Part shown: piece after piece, positions 36,501-47,384 of the stretch | How positions within the stretch are numbered: the first letter of the stretch is position 1 | How the letters are laid out: the number at the start of each line of letters is the position of its first letter | NCBI RefSeq assembly: GCF_001677885.1 | Contig: NZ_LOCQ01000054.1 | Coordinates: 1 to 64,000, forward strand | DNA length: 64,000 nucleotides | Source: Janthinobacterium psychrotolerans | GTDB taxonomy: Bacteria > Pseudomonadota > Gammaproteobacteria > Burkholderiales > Burkholderiaceae_D | Direction of reading: 5' to 3' | Notes under the pieces: generated by a model | What the model was told of the DNA's origin: nothing | Databases searched by the model: none | Seen by the model: the letters and a program-made list of their open reading frames with translations, nothing else | Translations under genes and position numbers: made by a program

Positions 36501-36812
36501 CTACTTCTTCTCAGCGACTTTCGCCGCCGGCTTGGCCGCGCCGCCCTTGCCCTGGCCATTGATCTGCAAACCCGCCTCGGACAGCTTCACGGCGCTTTTC
36601 GGGCCGATGCCCTTGACCCGGCTTTCAAAGTCGGGCCAGTCCTTGTAGGGTCCCTTGGCGCGCTCGTCGATGATGGCTTTCGAGGTGGCCGGGCCGATGC
36701 CCTTCACGCTGTCGAGCGCGGCCTGGTCAGCCTTGTTGACGTCCACCTGGGCCATCGCCAGGCCCATCGTCGCAGCCAGGGTGGCCACGGCCAAAACAAA
36801 TTGTTTAAACAT
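36501..36812 (-). CDS. comEA: ComEA-family DNA-binding protein
   Basis: A 103-residue exported protein: signal peptide (MFKQFVLAVATLAATMGLAMA), then a double helix-hairpin-helix: VDVNKADQAALDSVKGIGPA and PDFESRVKGIGPKSAVKLSEAG, then an Ala/Lys tail. ComEA binds incoming DNA in the periplasm during transformation, although short helix-hairpin-helix proteins of this type are also found in non-competent bacteria. GGAGAC precedes the ATG at 36812. Confidence 0.9.
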   Translation of the reverse strand: MFKQFVLAVATLAATMGLAMAQVDVNKADQAALDSVKGIGPATSKAIIDERAKGPYKDWPDFESRVKGIGPKSAVKLSEAGLQINGQGKGGAAKPAAKVAEKK

Positions 36813-36971
36813 GGGAAAGTCTCCGTAGTGTGGTTGAAGAACACTGAAACGGCAGACAAGACAGCGCCTGGCCGTCATCACAGTGTAGCGAACGCGGCAT
36901 GGAGCGGCCGAGGGCCCGGAGTGGAAGAGCTGCGCCAGATCAAGCGAACTGGCGCAGATAGTGAGGAAGAT

Positions 36972-37925
36972 TTATTGCGGGAACAGTTCGGCGCGCGTGA
37001 CGGTCGCCGTGCCCAACTTGCCGACCACGATGCCGCCGGCGCGGTTGGCCGTGCGCACGGCGTCACCGAGGCTCATGCCGGCGCCCAGCATGGCGGCCAT
37101 GGTGGCGATCACCGTGTCGCCGGCGCCGGAGACGTCGAACACTTCGCGCGCGTCGGTCGGCATGTGCAGCACCTCGTCGGCCGTGTACAAGCTCATGCCC
37201 TCTTCCGAACGGGTCAGCAGCAAGGCGTCCAGGCCCAGCTGGGAGCGCATCTGCTGCGCGCGCTGCGTCAATTGCGCTTCGGTGCTCCAGTTGCCGATAA
37301 TGCGGCGCAGTTCCGACTTGTTCGGCGTGAGCACTGACGCGCCCGCATAGCGCGAAAAATCGTCGCCTTTCGGGTCAACCATCACGATCTTGCCGGCCGC
37401 GCGCGCCGCCTTGACCATCTCGGCCACGTTCACCAGGCTGCCCTTGGCGTAGTCGGACAAAATCACCACGTCGCAGTCGGGCAGCAGGGTATTGAACTGC
37501 TTGAGCTTGTCGCGCAGCACCGTGTCGCTGGGCGCATCCTCAAAGTCAATCCGCAGCATCTGCTGCTGGCGGCCGATCACGCGCAGCTTGATGATGGTGG
37601 AAATGGCCGCATCGCGCTGCAAGTGGCTGCGGATGCCGTCCTCGCCCAGCAGGCGCTCGACCTGGCTGCCGGCTTCGTCATCACCGACCACGCCCAGCAA
37701 GCTGGTCTGCGCACCGAGCGCGGCCGCATTGCGCGCCACGTTGGCCGCGCCACCCAGGCGCTCTTCGCGTTTCTCGATGCGCACGATGGGTACCGGCGCT
37801 TCCGGCGAAATGCGGCTGACATCGCCGAACCAGTAACGGTCCAGCATCACGTCGCCCACCACCAGCAGGCGCACTTTGGCCAGGCGCTCTGGCGCCGTCA
37901 AGCTTGCCACCGCGTGCGCGCTCAT
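36972..37925 (-). CDS. hldA: D-glycero-beta-D-manno-heptose-7-phosphate kinase
   Basis: A PfkB-family sugar kinase, 317 residues, equal to the kinase half (RfaE domain I) of E. coli HldE; the adenylyltransferase half is absent here and should be a separate hldC. Motifs: [14 protein letters not shown] at the N-terminus, [14 protein letters not shown], and the catalytic [14 protein letters not shown]. It phosphorylates the heptose precursor of the LPS inner core. Its ATG overlaps the ugd stop by 4 bases (ATGA), so the two are co-translated. Confidence 0.93.
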   Translation of the reverse strand: MSAHAVASLTAPERLAKVRLLVVGDVMLDRYWFGDVSRISPEAPVPIVRIEKREERLGGAANVARNAAALGAQTSLLGVVGDDEAGSQVERLLGEDGIRSHLQRDAAISTIIKLRVIGRQQQMLRIDFEDAPSDTVLRDKLKQFNTLLPDCDVVILSDYAKGSLVNVAEMVKAARAAGKIVMVDPKGDDFSRYAGASVLTPNKSELRRIIGNWSTEAQLTQRAQQMRSQLGLDALLLTRSEEGMSLYTADEVLHMPTDAREVFDVSGAGDTVIATMAAMLGAGMSLGDAVRTANRAGGIVVGKLGTATVTRAELFPQ

Positions 37926-39289
37926 GCCGGCACCTGCAGCGAGCGGCCGATGCCGTGGTATTCGATGCCGGCGTCAAACATGGTGTCGGGCTCGTACAGG
38001 TTACGCCCGTCGAAAATCACCGGCTGCTTCAGGCGCTTCTTGATCAGCTCGAAGTCGGGGCTGCGGAAGGCTTTCCATTCGGTCACGATCACCAGCGCAT
38101 CGGCGTCCACCAGCGCATCGGATGGATTCTCCGCATAGCGGATGTTGGCCAGTTGCGCGGATGTGAGATCGAGCTGCAGCACGCGCTGCGCTTCCGCCAT
38201 TGCCACCGGATCGTACACCGCCACCGTGGCGCCGCGCGATAACAGGTCGGCCAGCAGCACGCGCGCCGACGCTTCGCGCATGTCGTCCGTGTTCGGCTTG
38301 AACGCCAGGCCCCAGATGGCGAAATGGCGCCCGGCCAGGTCGTTGCCGAAGCGCTTCACGATCTTGTTGCCCAGGATATGCTTTTGCCGGTCGTTCACCG
38401 CTTCGACCGCGCGCAGGATCAGCAATTCCTGATCGTGGTGCCGGGCCGTACGCTCGAGCGCCTGCACGTCTTTCGGGAAGCACGAGCCGCCATAGCCGCA
38501 GCCGGCGTACAAAAAACTGTAGCCGATGCGCGGATCGGAGCCGACGCCACGGCGCACCGCTTCGATATCGACGCCGACCTTGTCGGCCAGGTTGGCCAGT
38601 TCGTTCATGAACGAGATGCGCGTGGCCAGCATGGCGTTGGCCGCGTACTTGGTAAATTCGGCCGAGCGCACATCCATCCAGTAGGTGCGCTCGCGGTTGC
38701 GGTTGAACGGCGCGTACAAGCTGCGCAGCAGGTCGCGCGCGCGCTCGCCTTCCGGTGTGGCGTCGACGCCGATGACGATGCGGTCGGGCCGCATGAAGTC
38801 TTCGACGGCCGCGCCTTCTTTCAGAAATTCCGGGTTCGAGGCCACCGAGAAGGTGGCGTAGGTGGCGCGCAGGTCCAGTTCGGCCTGGATGGCGGCGCGC
38901 ACTTTTTCGGCCGTGCCGACCGGCACCGTCGACTTGTCGACAATGACCTTGTATTCCTTCATGTGGCGGCCGATGCCGCGCGCGGCGGCCAGCACGTATT
39001 GCAGGTCGGCCGAGCCGTCCTCGTCGGGCGGCGTGCCGACGGCGATGAACTGCAGCACGCCGTGGTGGGCGGCCGCTTCGACGTCGGTGGAAAAGGTCAG
39101 GCGGCCGGCGGCGCGGTTGCGCGCGACGACTTCTTCCAGGCCCGGTTCATGGATGGGAATGCCGCCGCTGTTGAGCAGGTCGATTTTTTTCGCGTCGAGA
39201 TCGAGGCAAAAGACGTCATTGCCCAGTTCGGCCAGGCAGGCGCCGGTCACGAGGCCAACATAGCCGGTGCCGATAATGGTGATTTTCAT
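37922..39289 (-). CDS. ugd: UDP-glucose 6-dehydrogenase
   Basis: A 455-residue enzyme oxidising UDP-glucose to UDP-glucuronate for surface polysaccharides and lipid A modification. N-terminal NAD fold with [17 protein letters not shown]; catalytic Cys270 in [29 protein letters not shown] in the C-terminal UDP-binding domain. The ATG at 39289 opens with [12 protein letters not shown] as in homologues; the frame open further upstream is not conserved. Confidence 0.95.
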   Translation of the reverse strand: MKITIIGTGYVGLVTGACLAELGNDVFCLDLDAKKIDLLNSGGIPIHEPGLEEVVARNRAAGRLTFSTDVEAAAHHGVLQFIAVGTPPDEDGSADLQYVLAAARGIGRHMKEYKVIVDKSTVPVGTAEKVRAAIQAELDLRATYATFSVASNPEFLKEGAAVEDFMRPDRIVIGVDATPEGERARDLLRSLYAPFNRNRERTYWMDVRSAEFTKYAANAMLATRISFMNELANLADKVGVDIEAVRRGVGSDPRIGYSFLYAGCGYGGSCFPKDVQALERTARHHDQELLILRAVEAVNDRQKHILGNKIVKRFGNDLAGRHFAIWGLAFKPNTDDMREASARVLLADLLSRGATVAVYDPVAMAEAQRVLQLDLTSAQLANIRYAENPSDALVDADALVIVTEWKAFRSPDFELIKKRLKQPVIFDGRNLYEPDTMFDAGIEYHGIGRSLQVPA

Positions 39290-39369
39290 GGTTGTACCGT
39301 ATGGATAAAAAGCAGGTCTTACATAGAAGTACACGCCACATTGCTTCGGGGCAAAGTGACGTGTACGTA

Positions 39370-40545
39370 TCAGTTCATGACGTTCAATTCTTCGGTGCGG
39401 CGCGGTGGGTAGGTTTCCCACTTGTTGCAGCCCGGGCAGTGCCAGTAGAACTGGCGCGCCTTGAAGCCGCAGTGGCTGCACTGGTAGCGGGCCAGTTTTT
39501 GCGTATAGCCGTGCACCAGGTTTTTCACCATCGACAGTTCCGACCAGATCGCCGCCGGCGCGTCCATCATGCGCGCCTCGAGCAATTTGTCGAGGCCCAG
39601 CAGGGTCGGCGTGCGGCGCAGTTCGGCGCTCACCAGCTGCTTGGCGGCGTCGACGCCGTCCAGCTCCAGCACCGCCTTGAACACCACTTCGATCAGGTCG
39701 ATCGACGAGGCTTCTTCCAGGTAGGAACGCAGCAGGTTGATGCCTTCCTGCGGCCGGCCCACCCTGGTGTAGCCGTCCATCAGGCGCTGCGCCACCAGGG
39801 CCACGTGCGGCACGCTTTGCTGCTCGACGCGGCGCCAGGTCATGATCGCCTCTTCCACGGCGCCGCGCGCCAGCAGCACGTCGCCCGTCAGGATGGTGGC
39901 GCGCACGCTCTTGCGGTCGGTCTGCAGCGCTTTTTCCAGCAGCGGCATGGCTTCGTCGGGTTTCAGGTGCACCAGCGCGTCATGCGCCAGTTCGCAATAG
40001 AACTGGGCGATTTCCTTCTGGCGCGCACCGGCGCCCGACTCCTGCAGGCCCAGCGCCGCTTCGATGGCGCGTGGCCACTCCTTTTCGCGCTGGAAGATTT
40101 CCAGCAGCGCGCGGCGCGCCTGCGCCGCGTATTGGGTCTCGACCAGGCCATTGAAGGTTTCTTCGGCGCGGTCCAGCAAGCCGGCCTTCAGGTAGTCCAT
40201 GCCCAGCTCGTAGGCAGCATGCACCTGCTGTTCCTGCGGCAGGTCCGGGCGCGCCAGCAGGTTCTGGTGCACGCGAATCGCCCGCTCGGTCTCGCCGCGG
40301 CGGCGGAACAGGTTGCCGAGCGCAAAGTGCATGTCGGCCGATTCGGGATCGAGTTTGACGATCTCGATAAACGCGTCGATCGCCTTGTCATGCTGTTCGG
40401 TGAGCAGGAAGTTCAGGCCCTTGAAGTAATTGCGCGGCAGGCTGCGCGATTCCGACACCAGCTGATTGATATCGACGCGCGCGGCGATCCAGCCCAGTGC
40501 GAAAAACAGGGGAATGCCCAGGAGCCACCAGAATTCAAATTCCAT
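39370..40545 (-). CDS. lapB: LPS assembly protein LapB (YciM)
   Basis: A 391-residue protein: one N-terminal transmembrane helix ([20 protein letters not shown]), about nine TPR repeats (for example [20 protein letters not shown]) and a C-terminal rubredoxin-like zinc site with CSHC and CPGC ([20 protein letters not shown]). LapB works with FtsH to degrade LpxC and so sets the LPS to phospholipid balance. lapA precedes it by 45 bases. Confidence 0.95.
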   Translation of the reverse strand: MEFEFWWLLGIPLFFALGWIAARVDINQLVSESRSLPRNYFKGLNFLLTEQHDKAIDAFIEIVKLDPESADMHFALGNLFRRRGETERAIRVHQNLLARPDLPQEQQVHAAYELGMDYLKAGLLDRAEETFNGLVETQYAAQARRALLEIFQREKEWPRAIEAALGLQESGAGARQKEIAQFYCELAHDALVHLKPDEAMPLLEKALQTDRKSVRATILTGDVLLARGAVEEAIMTWRRVEQQSVPHVALVAQRLMDGYTRVGRPQEGINLLRSYLEEASSIDLIEVVFKAVLELDGVDAAKQLVSAELRRTPTLLGLDKLLEARMMDAPAAIWSELSMVKNLVHGYTQKLARYQCSHCGFKARQFYWHCPGCNKWETYPPRRTEELNVMN

Positions 40546-40590
40546 GCGATAGTTTTTATTCGTATAAGAGGAGAAAAGAAGCCCGCTGCA

Positions 40591-40896
40591 TCAAGGCTGG
40601 GTGCTGACGCCATCCGGTTGCGGCTGCACATTCGACGACACGCCCACGGCGTGCAATGCGGCGATCGTGGTTTTTTGACGGCTCGCTTCACGGCGGTGGC
40701 GGAAAACCGTCGGCGTCAGGGCCAGTACGCCCAGGCTGGCGCCGGCGACAAAAAATCCCAGCAGCATCAGGACCAGGGGGCCACGGATTTCATAATTGAG
40801 GAAAACATGCAGGTCGACCACCTGCGCATTCTTCAGCGCAAAACCGAAGAACAGGACGAAAAGAACACAGCCAACGATGGTGGAGATGATTTTCAT
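40591..40896 (-). CDS. lapA: LapA (YciS) family inner-membrane protein
   Basis: A 101-residue protein with two transmembrane helices (about 3-22 and 40-62) separated by the conserved KNAQVVDLHVFLNYEIRGPL segment, followed by a charged cytoplasmic tail. LapA (DUF1049) is the usual partner of LapB. The ATG at 40896 starts MKIISTIVGCVLF and is preceded by a GGACCTCTCG ribosome-site region. The tail of about 40 residues is short compared with some homologues. Confidence 0.9.
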   Translation of the reverse strand: MKIISTIVGCVLFVLFFGFALKNAQVVDLHVFLNYEIRGPLVLMLLGFFVAGASLGVLALTPTVFRHRREASRQKTTIAALHAVGVSSNVQPQPDGVSTQP

Positions 40897-40972
40897 CGAG
40901 AGGTCCAGACAGAGAAAACGGCAATACAAAGGGTATTCATGCCTTACAGCATAAACTTGGAACATATTAACA

Positions 40973-41005
40973 AAAAAAAGCGGCATCCAAGGACGCCGCT
41001 CTTTA
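40973..41005 (-). terminator. Intrinsic terminator between ihfB and lapA
   Basis: On the minus strand: AGCGGCGTCC, loop TT, GGATGCCGCT with one mismatch, then T8. It divides the conserved rpsA-ihfB and lapA-lapB blocks into two transcripts, or attenuates readthrough. Confidence 0.75.
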
Positions 41006-41027
41006 TTTTCCGCCTTCCAGCAGACGA

Positions 41028-41333
41028 TTAATCCTCGATGATCGGCTGGCCGACCATCGCGTCCACGCGCTCGCGCAACTGTTTGCCCGGCTTGAAGTGG
41101 GGCACCCGTTTTTCGGGCACCATCACCTTGTCGCCGGATTTCGGGTTGCGGCCGATGCGCGGTGGCCGGCTGTTCAGGGCAAAACTGCCAAAACCGCGGA
41201 TCTCGATGCGCTGGCCGGTCGCCAGGGCGTTGGTCATCGCATCGAGAATGGTCTTGACGGCATACTCCGCATCTTTCGCCACCAGCTGAGAATAGCGCTC
41301 GGCGAGGCGGTTGATCAGCTCGGACTTTGTCAT
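41028..41333 (-). CDS. ihfB: Integration host factor subunit beta
   Basis: A 101-residue HU/IHF-fold protein: [17 protein letters not shown], the DNA-contacting arm [20 protein letters not shown] with the intercalating Pro in RNPKSG, and the end [13 protein letters not shown]. It bends DNA as a heterodimer with IHF-alpha. It stands directly behind rpsA, as in most proteobacteria. Confidence 0.96.
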   Translation of the reverse strand: MTKSELINRLAERYSQLVAKDAEYAVKTILDAMTNALATGQRIEIRGFGSFALNSRPPRIGRNPKSGDKVMVPEKRVPHFKPGKQLRERVDAMVGQPIIED

Positions 41334-41351
41334 CTGCCGGTATCCGCAGTC

Positions 41352-43064
41352 TTAGTTCTTGTTATCGAACTTGGCTTTCAACAAGGCGCCCAGGCTGGTG
41401 GTGCCCGAAGCTGCGTTGTTGTCGGTCGCTGCCATCTTCTGCATCGCTTCCTGGGTTTCAACGTTGTCTTTCGCTTTGATCGACAGTTGGATACCACGGG
41501 CTTTGCGGTCGATGTTCAGCACCATGGCTTCAACGGTGTCGCCGACTTTCAGGTGCGTACCAGCATCTTCAACGCGGTCGCGCGAGATTTCGGAAGCGCG
41601 CAGGTAGCCTTCAACTTCTTCGGACAGTTGGATCACGGCGCCTTTAGGCTCAACCGATTTAACGGTACCGGTTACCAGCGAGCCTTTGTCGTTCATGGCG
41701 GCGAAGTTGTTGAATGGGTCACCTTCCAGTTGCTTGACGCCCAGGGAAACGCGCTCGCGCTCAACGTCGATGGCCAGAACGATGGCTTCCAGTTCGTCAC
41801 CTTTCTTGAAGCGACGCACGGCTTCTTCGCCGGTTTCGGTCCAGGACAGGTCGGACAGGTGCACCAGGCCGTCGATGTTGCCGGCCAGGCCAATGAACAC
41901 GCCGAAGTCGGTGATCGATTTGATCGCGCCGCGGACTTTGTCACCTTTCTTATGGGTAACACCGAAGTCGTCCCATGGATTGGCTTTGCACTGTTTCATG
42001 CCCAGCGAAATACGACGACGCTCTTCGTCGATTTCCAGAACCATCACTTCTACTTCGTCGCCCAGTTGGACAACTTTGTTAGGAGCGACGTTTTTGTTGG
42101 TCCAGTCCATTTCGGAAACGTGTACCAGACCTTCGATACCTTGTTCCACTTCAACGAACGCGCCGTAGTCGGTCAGGTTCGTTACTTTACCGAACAGACG
42201 GGTGCTTTGTGGGTAACGACGGGACAGACCGGTCCAAGGATCGTCGCCCAGTTGTTTCACGCCCAGCGAAACACGGTTTTTCTCTTGATCGTATTTCAGG
42301 ACTTTGGCGGTGATTTCCTGGCCAACCGTCAGTACTTCCGACGGGTGACGTACACGGCGCCATGCCAGGTCGGTGATGTGCAGCAGGCCATCGATACCGC
42401 CCAGATCCACGAACGCGCCGTAGTCGGTGATATTTTTGACGACGCCGGTCACGACCGTGCCTTCTTTCAGCGTTTCCATCAGTTTCTGACGCTCTTCGCC
42501 CATCGAAGCTTCGATGACGGCGCGGCGCGACAACACCACGTTGTTACGCTTGCGGTCCAGTTTGATGACCTTGAATTCGAGGGTCTTGCCTTCGAATGGG
42601 GTGGTATCTTTCACCGGGCGGGTGTCAACCAGCGAACCCGGCAGGAATGCGCGGATGCCGTTGGTCAGGACGGTCAGGCCGCCTTTGACTTTGCCATTGA
42701 CGGTACCGACGACGATTTCGCCCGATTCCATCGCTTTTTCCAGGGCCAGCCACGAAGCCAGACGCTTGGCTTTATCGCGCGACAGGATGGTATCGCCGAA
42801 ACCGTTTTCCAGCGATTCGATCGCCACGGAAACGAAGTCACCAACTTTGACTTCCAGTTCGCCGTGGTCGTTCTTGAATTCTTCGACAGGGATGAATGCT
42901 TCGGATTTGAGGCCGGCGTTCACGATCACGAAATTGTGGTCGAGGCGCACGACTTCAGCGGAAATAACTTCGCCGGAGCGCATATCTTGACGCGACAACG
43001 ATTCCTCGAAGAGCGCAGCAAAACTTTCCATACCGGTAGATTCGTTAGTTGTAACAGTAGACAT
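41352..43064 (-). CDS. rpsA: 30S ribosomal protein S1
   Basis: A 570-residue protein with six S1 (OB-fold) repeats, for example [55 protein letters not shown] and [21 protein letters not shown]. The first two repeats bind the 30S subunit and the others mRNA. Start: ATG at 43064 ([21 protein letters not shown]); a GTG three codons earlier is possible. As usual for rpsA, no strong Shine-Dalgarno is seen. Codon use is distinctly less GC-biased than its neighbours, as in highly expressed genes. Confidence 0.96.
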   Translation of the reverse strand: MSTVTTNESTGMESFAALFEESLSRQDMRSGEVISAEVVRLDHNFVIVNAGLKSEAFIPVEEFKNDHGELEVKVGDFVSVAIESLENGFGDTILSRDKAKRLASWLALEKAMESGEIVVGTVNGKVKGGLTVLTNGIRAFLPGSLVDTRPVKDTTPFEGKTLEFKVIKLDRKRNNVVLSRRAVIEASMGEERQKLMETLKEGTVVTGVVKNITDYGAFVDLGGIDGLLHITDLAWRRVRHPSEVLTVGQEITAKVLKYDQEKNRVSLGVKQLGDDPWTGLSRRYPQSTRLFGKVTNLTDYGAFVEVEQGIEGLVHVSEMDWTNKNVAPNKVVQLGDEVEVMVLEIDEERRRISLGMKQCKANPWDDFGVTHKKGDKVRGAIKSITDFGVFIGLAGNIDGLVHLSDLSWTETGEEAVRRFKKGDELEAIVLAIDVERERVSLGVKQLEGDPFNNFAAMNDKGSLVTGTVKSVEPKGAVIQLSEEVEGYLRASEISRDRVEDAGTHLKVGDTVEAMVLNIDRKARGIQLSIKAKDNVETQEAMQKMAATDNNAASGTTSLGALLKAKFDNKN

Positions 43065-43183
43065 AGGGTTCACACAGGTTATCCAGCAGAGATCGCACCA
43101 TGCGACTTAAACTGGGTTAGGTTTTTGACACACCCGGACAGGCCAGGAGCCGTCAACGGGCACCACATAGCATCAAAATCATG

Positions 43184-43852
43184 CTATTTTGCAACAGCTG
43201 CATACCATTTCAGCACGGTTTCGACAGCAACATCTGCCGTCATCGCCGACGTATCGAGGACATGCGCCCCTTCCGCGGGGACCAGCGGCGCAATCGCACG
43301 GTGAGTATCACGTTCGTCCCGCGCCTGCAAATCCATCAGAAGGTCTTCCATATTAGCAGAAAAACCCTTGTCTATCAATTGCTTGTAGCGCCGTTGCGCG
43401 CGCGCAGGGACGCTGGCCGTCAAAAACACTTTCAATTGGGCATGCGGAAAGATCACCGTGCCCATGTCGCGCCCGTCGGCCACCAGGCCCGGCGTCTTGC
43501 GAAAACCCAGCTGCAAACTGACCAGCGCATGGCGCACTGTTGGCAACACGGCAATCTTCGACGCCGTATTGCCGACCTCTTCCGCGCGGATCTGCTCGGT
43601 GACGTTTTCGTTGGCCAGCAGGATCTCGCCATTGGAAAAGTGGCAAGGCAGGTGCTCGGCCAGCTTGGCCAGCGCGTGCTCGTCGCGCAGGTCGGTGCCA
43701 CGGCGCAAGGCGGTCAGCGCCGTCAGACGGTACAGCGCGCCCGAATCGAGGTAGTGAAAGCCGAGCTTGTCGGCCACGCGGTGCGCCACCGTGCCCTTGC
43801 CGGAAGCGGTGGGGCCGTCGATGGCGATGACCGGGATGTGGGATGTGGACAT
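43184..43852 (-). CDS. cmk: Cytidylate kinase
   Basis: A 222-residue nucleoside monophosphate kinase that phosphorylates CMP and dCMP. P-loop [13 protein letters not shown] (about 11-23), [13 protein letters not shown], and the bacterial Cmk motif [15 protein letters not shown]. The ATG at 43852 ([14 protein letters not shown]) is preferred over a TTG 15 bases upstream. Part of the aroA-cmk-rpsA order conserved in proteobacteria. Confidence 0.95.
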   Translation of the reverse strand: MSTSHIPVIAIDGPTASGKGTVAHRVADKLGFHYLDSGALYRLTALTALRRGTDLRDEHALAKLAEHLPCHFSNGEILLANENVTEQIRAEEVGNTASKIAVLPTVRHALVSLQLGFRKTPGLVADGRDMGTVIFPHAQLKVFLTASVPARAQRRYKQLIDKGFSANMEDLLMDLQARDERDTHRAIAPLVPAEGAHVLDTSAMTADVAVETVLKWYAAVAK

Positions 43853-43867
43853 GGTTGGCTCTATCAA

Positions 43868-45229
43868 TTAAATCAGGGTGTCCCTGGCAATCGCCGCAAA
43901 CGCGGCGAAATACTCGGGGAAGGTCTTGGCCACGCATTTCGGGTCGTTGATGCGCATTTCATTGCCACGGCGGGCGGCGCCGTCGAGCGAGGCCAGCGAA
44001 AAGCACATCGCCATGCGGTGGTCGTCATAGGTGTCGATGGTGGCGGCGGCAATTTCCGCCGGCGGCGTCACGCGCAGATAGTCCGCGCCCTCCTCCACCT
44101 GCGCGCCGAGCTTGCGCAATTCGGTCGCCATCGCCGACAGGCGGTCGGTCTCTTTCACGCGCCAGCTGGCGATATTGCGCAGCGTGCTGGTGCCGTCCGC
44201 GTACAGCGCGGCCACCGCGATCGTCATGGCCGCGTCGGGTATATGGTTGAAGTCCATGTCCACCGCTTTCAGGGGGCCGTTCGAACGCGCCTCGATCCAG
44301 TTCTCGCCCATGGTAATGGTCGCGCCCATCTGCTGCAACGCTTCGACAAAGCGCACATCGCCCTGGATGCTGTCGCGGCCCACGCCTTCGACCCGCACCG
44401 GGCCGCCGCCAATCGCGCCGGCCGCCAGGAAGTAGGACGCCGACGAGGCGTCGCCTTCGACATGGATGGTGCCCGGGCTTTGATACTGCTGGCCCGGCTG
44501 TACCGTAAACGACTGCCAGCCGTCATGCTCGACCGTCACGCCAAAGCGGCGCATCAGGTTCAGGGTAATCTCGATATACGGTTTCGAAATCAGCTCGCCC
44601 GTCACGTCGATGGTCACCGCATGGTCGCGCGCCATCAGCGGCGCCACCATCAGCAAAGCCGTCAAAAACTGGCTCGACACATTGCCGCGCACGGCAATGC
44701 GCTGCGCATGGATATGGCCGCGGCGGATGCGCAGCGGCGGAAAGCCGTGCTCGCCGGTGTATTCGATCTGCGTGCCGACCGCGTTCAAGGCGTCGACCAG
44801 GTCGCCGATCGGACGCTCGTGCATGCGCGATACGCCATGCAGCGTGTAGTCGCCGCCGATCACGGCCAGCGCCGCCGTCAGCGGGCGGATCGCGGTGCCG
44901 GCGTTACCCATGAACAGGTCCGCCTCGTGATTCGGCAACACGCCGCCGCAACCTTCCACATGGTGCACCTGGTGCAAGCTGGCCGCGTCCAGACTCAGGT
45001 CGATTTCATCCTGGGTCCATTTGACGCCCAGCGAGGTCAATGCGGTCAGCATGACGAAGGTGTCGTCGGAGGCCAGCAGGTCGACAATTTTGGTCGTGCC
45101 CTTGGCCAGCGCGGCGAGCAGCAGCACGCGGTTCGAGATGCTTTTCGAGCCGGGCAAGCGCACCGTGCCTTCGACATGCATCACCGGTTTCAGATCGATA
45201 TGGTGGGGGTAGTGCTTGGTCTGGGTCAT
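43868..45229 (-). CDS. aroA: 3-phosphoshikimate 1-carboxyvinyltransferase (EPSP synthase)
   Basis: A 453-residue enzyme of the shikimate pathway joining shikimate-3-phosphate and phosphoenolpyruvate. Motifs: [35 protein letters not shown] with the class I Gly and Pro (GNAGTAIRP), [14 protein letters not shown], and [14 protein letters not shown]. The target site is of the glyphosate-sensitive class I type. The ATG at 45229 is behind a GGATTCCAGC region; an upstream low-complexity extension is rejected. Confidence 0.95.
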   Translation of the reverse strand: MTQTKHYPHHIDLKPVMHVEGTVRLPGSKSISNRVLLLAALAKGTTKIVDLLASDDTFVMLTALTSLGVKWTQDEIDLSLDAASLHQVHHVEGCGGVLPNHEADLFMGNAGTAIRPLTAALAVIGGDYTLHGVSRMHERPIGDLVDALNAVGTQIEYTGEHGFPPLRIRRGHIHAQRIAVRGNVSSQFLTALLMVAPLMARDHAVTIDVTGELISKPYIEITLNLMRRFGVTVEHDGWQSFTVQPGQQYQSPGTIHVEGDASSASYFLAAGAIGGGPVRVEGVGRDSIQGDVRFVEALQQMGATITMGENWIEARSNGPLKAVDMDFNHIPDAAMTIAVAALYADGTSTLRNIASWRVKETDRLSAMATELRKLGAQVEEGADYLRVTPPAEIAAATIDTYDDHRMAMCFSLASLDGAARRGNEMRINDPKCVAKTFPEYFAAFAAIARDTLI

Positions 45230-45248
45230 GCTGGAATCCTTTGATAGT

Positions 45249-46139
45249 TTATTTGGGCGCCGGCGTTTCCGCCGTTTCAATCGCTTCGCTCCATTGCTGG
45301 CGCGCGTGCTGGGCGTTCGCGTACACCGCCTCGATCGCCGCGCCATCGCTGGCCGCCAGATGCGCGCGCAAGGTCGTCAGCTGCGCCATATAGGCATCGA
45401 GCTCGGCCAGCAGCGCCGGCTGGTTGGCCAGGCTGATATCGCGCCACATTTCGGGCGACGAACCGGCAATGCGCGTAAAGTCGCGAAAACCGCTGGCCGC
45501 GTACTGGAACAGCAAGGCCGCATGCGGCTTGTTGGCGATATCGTCGACCAGCGCAAAGGCCAGCAGATGCGGCAGATGGCTGACGGCGGCAAACACCTTG
45601 TCGTGTTCCTGCGGGCTCAAGGTGTGCAGGATGGCGCCGCAGGCACGCCAGGCGCCAGCCACCGTTTCAATGTCGGCCGCGCTGTTTTCCGCCAGGGGCG
45701 TGAGCACCACTTTCTTGCCCTGGTACAGATCGATAATGGCCGCGTCGGGCCCATTCGTTTCGCGGCCCGCGATCGGATGGCCCGGCACGAACTGCGCCAC
45801 CTTGTCTTTCAATGCCGCGCGCGCCGCCGCCACCACATCGCTCTTGGTGCTGCCGGCGTCGGTGACGATGGTGCCGGGCCGCAGATGCGGCGCGATGGCC
45901 GCCAGGATGGCGCCCGTCTGCGCCACGGGCGCGGCCAGCAGCACCAGGTCGGCGCCGTTCAAGGCTTCCGCCATATCGCCGCCAACGACGTCGATGATGC
46001 CCAGTTCAAGTGCGCGCGCCATCGAGGCCGGCGAGCGGCCCATGCCGACCACGGTATTGACCGCGCCCGCATGTTTCAGGGCCCGCGCGAACGAGCCGCC
46101 GATCAGGCCCACGCCGAAGATGACAACTTTGTTCAGCAT
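45249..46139 (-). CDS. tyrA: Prephenate dehydrogenase
   Basis: A monofunctional 296-residue TyrA converting prephenate to 4-hydroxyphenylpyruvate. Nucleotide-binding [14 protein letters not shown] at the N-terminus; [19 protein letters not shown] (catalytic His and substrate Arg region) and [13 protein letters not shown] follow. No chorismate mutase domain is attached, since that activity is on PheA. It starts 5 bases after hisC, so the two are translated together. Confidence 0.94.
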   Translation of the reverse strand: MLNKVVIFGVGLIGGSFARALKHAGAVNTVVGMGRSPASMARALELGIIDVVGGDMAEALNGADLVLLAAPVAQTGAILAAIAPHLRPGTIVTDAGSTKSDVVAAARAALKDKVAQFVPGHPIAGRETNGPDAAIIDLYQGKKVVLTPLAENSAADIETVAGAWRACGAILHTLSPQEHDKVFAAVSHLPHLLAFALVDDIANKPHAALLFQYAASGFRDFTRIAGSSPEMWRDISLANQPALLAELDAYMAQLTTLRAHLAASDGAAIEAVYANAQHARQQWSEAIETAETPAPK

Positions 46140-46144
46140 CGGCT

Positions 46145-47251
46145 TCAAGCCAGCGCCTTCGTCAGCGCGGCGATAAAGATGGCGTTTTCCTGCTGCAGGC
46201 CGATGGAAATGCGCAGCCATTGCGGCAAGCCGTAGCTGCCGACCGGGCGCACGATCACGCCCTGTTTCAGCAAGGCCAGGTTGACGCGCGCGCCCGCTTC
46301 ATCGTCGTCGCCGACTTTCACCAGCACGAAGTTGCCGTGCGACGGCACGTATTCCAGGCCCAGCGCGGTGAACGCTTCGGTGAACTGCTGGTAGCCGGCG
46401 GCGTTGTTGCGCGCGCTTTTCTCCAGGAATGCCTTGTCGTCCAGCGCGGCAATCGCGGCGGCCTGCGCCATCGAGTTGACATTGAACGGCTGGCGGATGC
46501 GGTTCATCAGGTCGGTCAATACCGGCTGGGCGATGGCAAAACCGATGCGCAGGCCGGCCAGGCCATAGGCCTTGGACAGGGTGCGCGACACCACCAGGTT
46601 AGGATACTGGCGCACCCAGGCGGTCGACTCGTACTGGTCGTCGGCGGACAAAAATTCGTTGTACGCTTCGTCCAGCACCACCACCACGTGCTGCGGCACT
46701 TTCTGCAAAAACGCTTCGATCTGCGCGGCGGAGAGGAAGGTGCCGGTCGGATTGTTCGGGTTGGCGATAAACAGCAAACGCGTGTCGTCGCCAATGGCGG
46801 CGGCCATCGCGTCGAGGTCGTGGCCATAGGCCTGCGCCGGCACCACCAGGTGGCGCGCGCCCAGGCCTTGGGTGGCCAGCGCGTACACGGCAAACGAATA
46901 CTGCGAATAGACGACGGCCTGGCCATGCTGCACAAAGGCGTGGGCGGCGATTTCGAGGATATCGTTGCTGCCGTTGCCCAGCGTGATCCAGTCGGCCGGC
47001 ACGTCATAGCGCTGCGACAGCACGGCTTTCAGTTCAAAGCCGTTGGCGTCCGGGTAGCGGCCCAGGTCGTCGATGGCGGCGATCATGGCCTGCTTGGCCG
47101 AGTCCGGCATGCCGTACGGGTTTTCATTCGACGCCAGCTTGACGATGGATGCCTCGTCCAGGCCGAATTCGCGCGCGACTTCCGCGATCGGTTTGCCGCT
47201 CTGGTAAGGAGCGATGGCGCGGACGTATTCGGGACCGATATTTTTAGACAT
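46145..47251 (-). CDS. hisC: Histidinol-phosphate aminotransferase
   Basis: A 368-residue class I/II PLP aminotransferase: start IGPEYVRAIAPYQSGKPI, KLASNENPYG, the PLP Lys in RTLSKAYGLAGLRIGFA, and VVVLDEAYNEF. It is placed among aromatic amino acid genes rather than in a his operon; this hisC2-type copy between pheA and tyrA may also or mainly transaminate aromatic precursors. A second histidine-operon hisC would lie elsewhere. Confidence 0.93.
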   Translation of the reverse strand: MSKNIGPEYVRAIAPYQSGKPIAEVAREFGLDEASIVKLASNENPYGMPDSAKQAMIAAIDDLGRYPDANGFELKAVLSQRYDVPADWITLGNGSNDILEIAAHAFVQHGQAVVYSQYSFAVYALATQGLGARHLVVPAQAYGHDLDAMAAAIGDDTRLLFIANPNNPTGTFLSAAQIEAFLQKVPQHVVVVLDEAYNEFLSADDQYESTAWVRQYPNLVVSRTLSKAYGLAGLRIGFAIAQPVLTDLMNRIRQPFNVNSMAQAAAIAALDDKAFLEKSARNNAAGYQQFTEAFTALGLEYVPSHGNFVLVKVGDDDEAGARVNLALLKQGVIVRPVGSYGLPQWLRISIGLQQENAIFIAALTKALA

Positions 47252-47293
47252 GGTGTGCTTTAAAAGTTGGTATTAATTAGATTGGCGGCTGTT

Positions 47294-47373
47294 GTTGGGT
47301 TACGCTGCGCTAACCCAACCTACGAAATATACAAGGCGTAGGTCGGATCAGGCCGCAGGCCGTAATCCGACAC
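47294..47373. repeat. Pair of REP-like palindromes between pheA and hisC
   Basis: Copies at 47294-47324 (GTTGGGTTACGC..GCTAACCCAACCTACG) and 47337-47373 (CGTAGGTCGGATCAGG..CCGTAATCCGACACC), same family as at 19.3 and 36.4 kb. They lie inside what would otherwise be one amino acid biosynthesis transcript. Confidence 0.82.
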
Positions 47374-47384
47374 CACCGTCGGCG

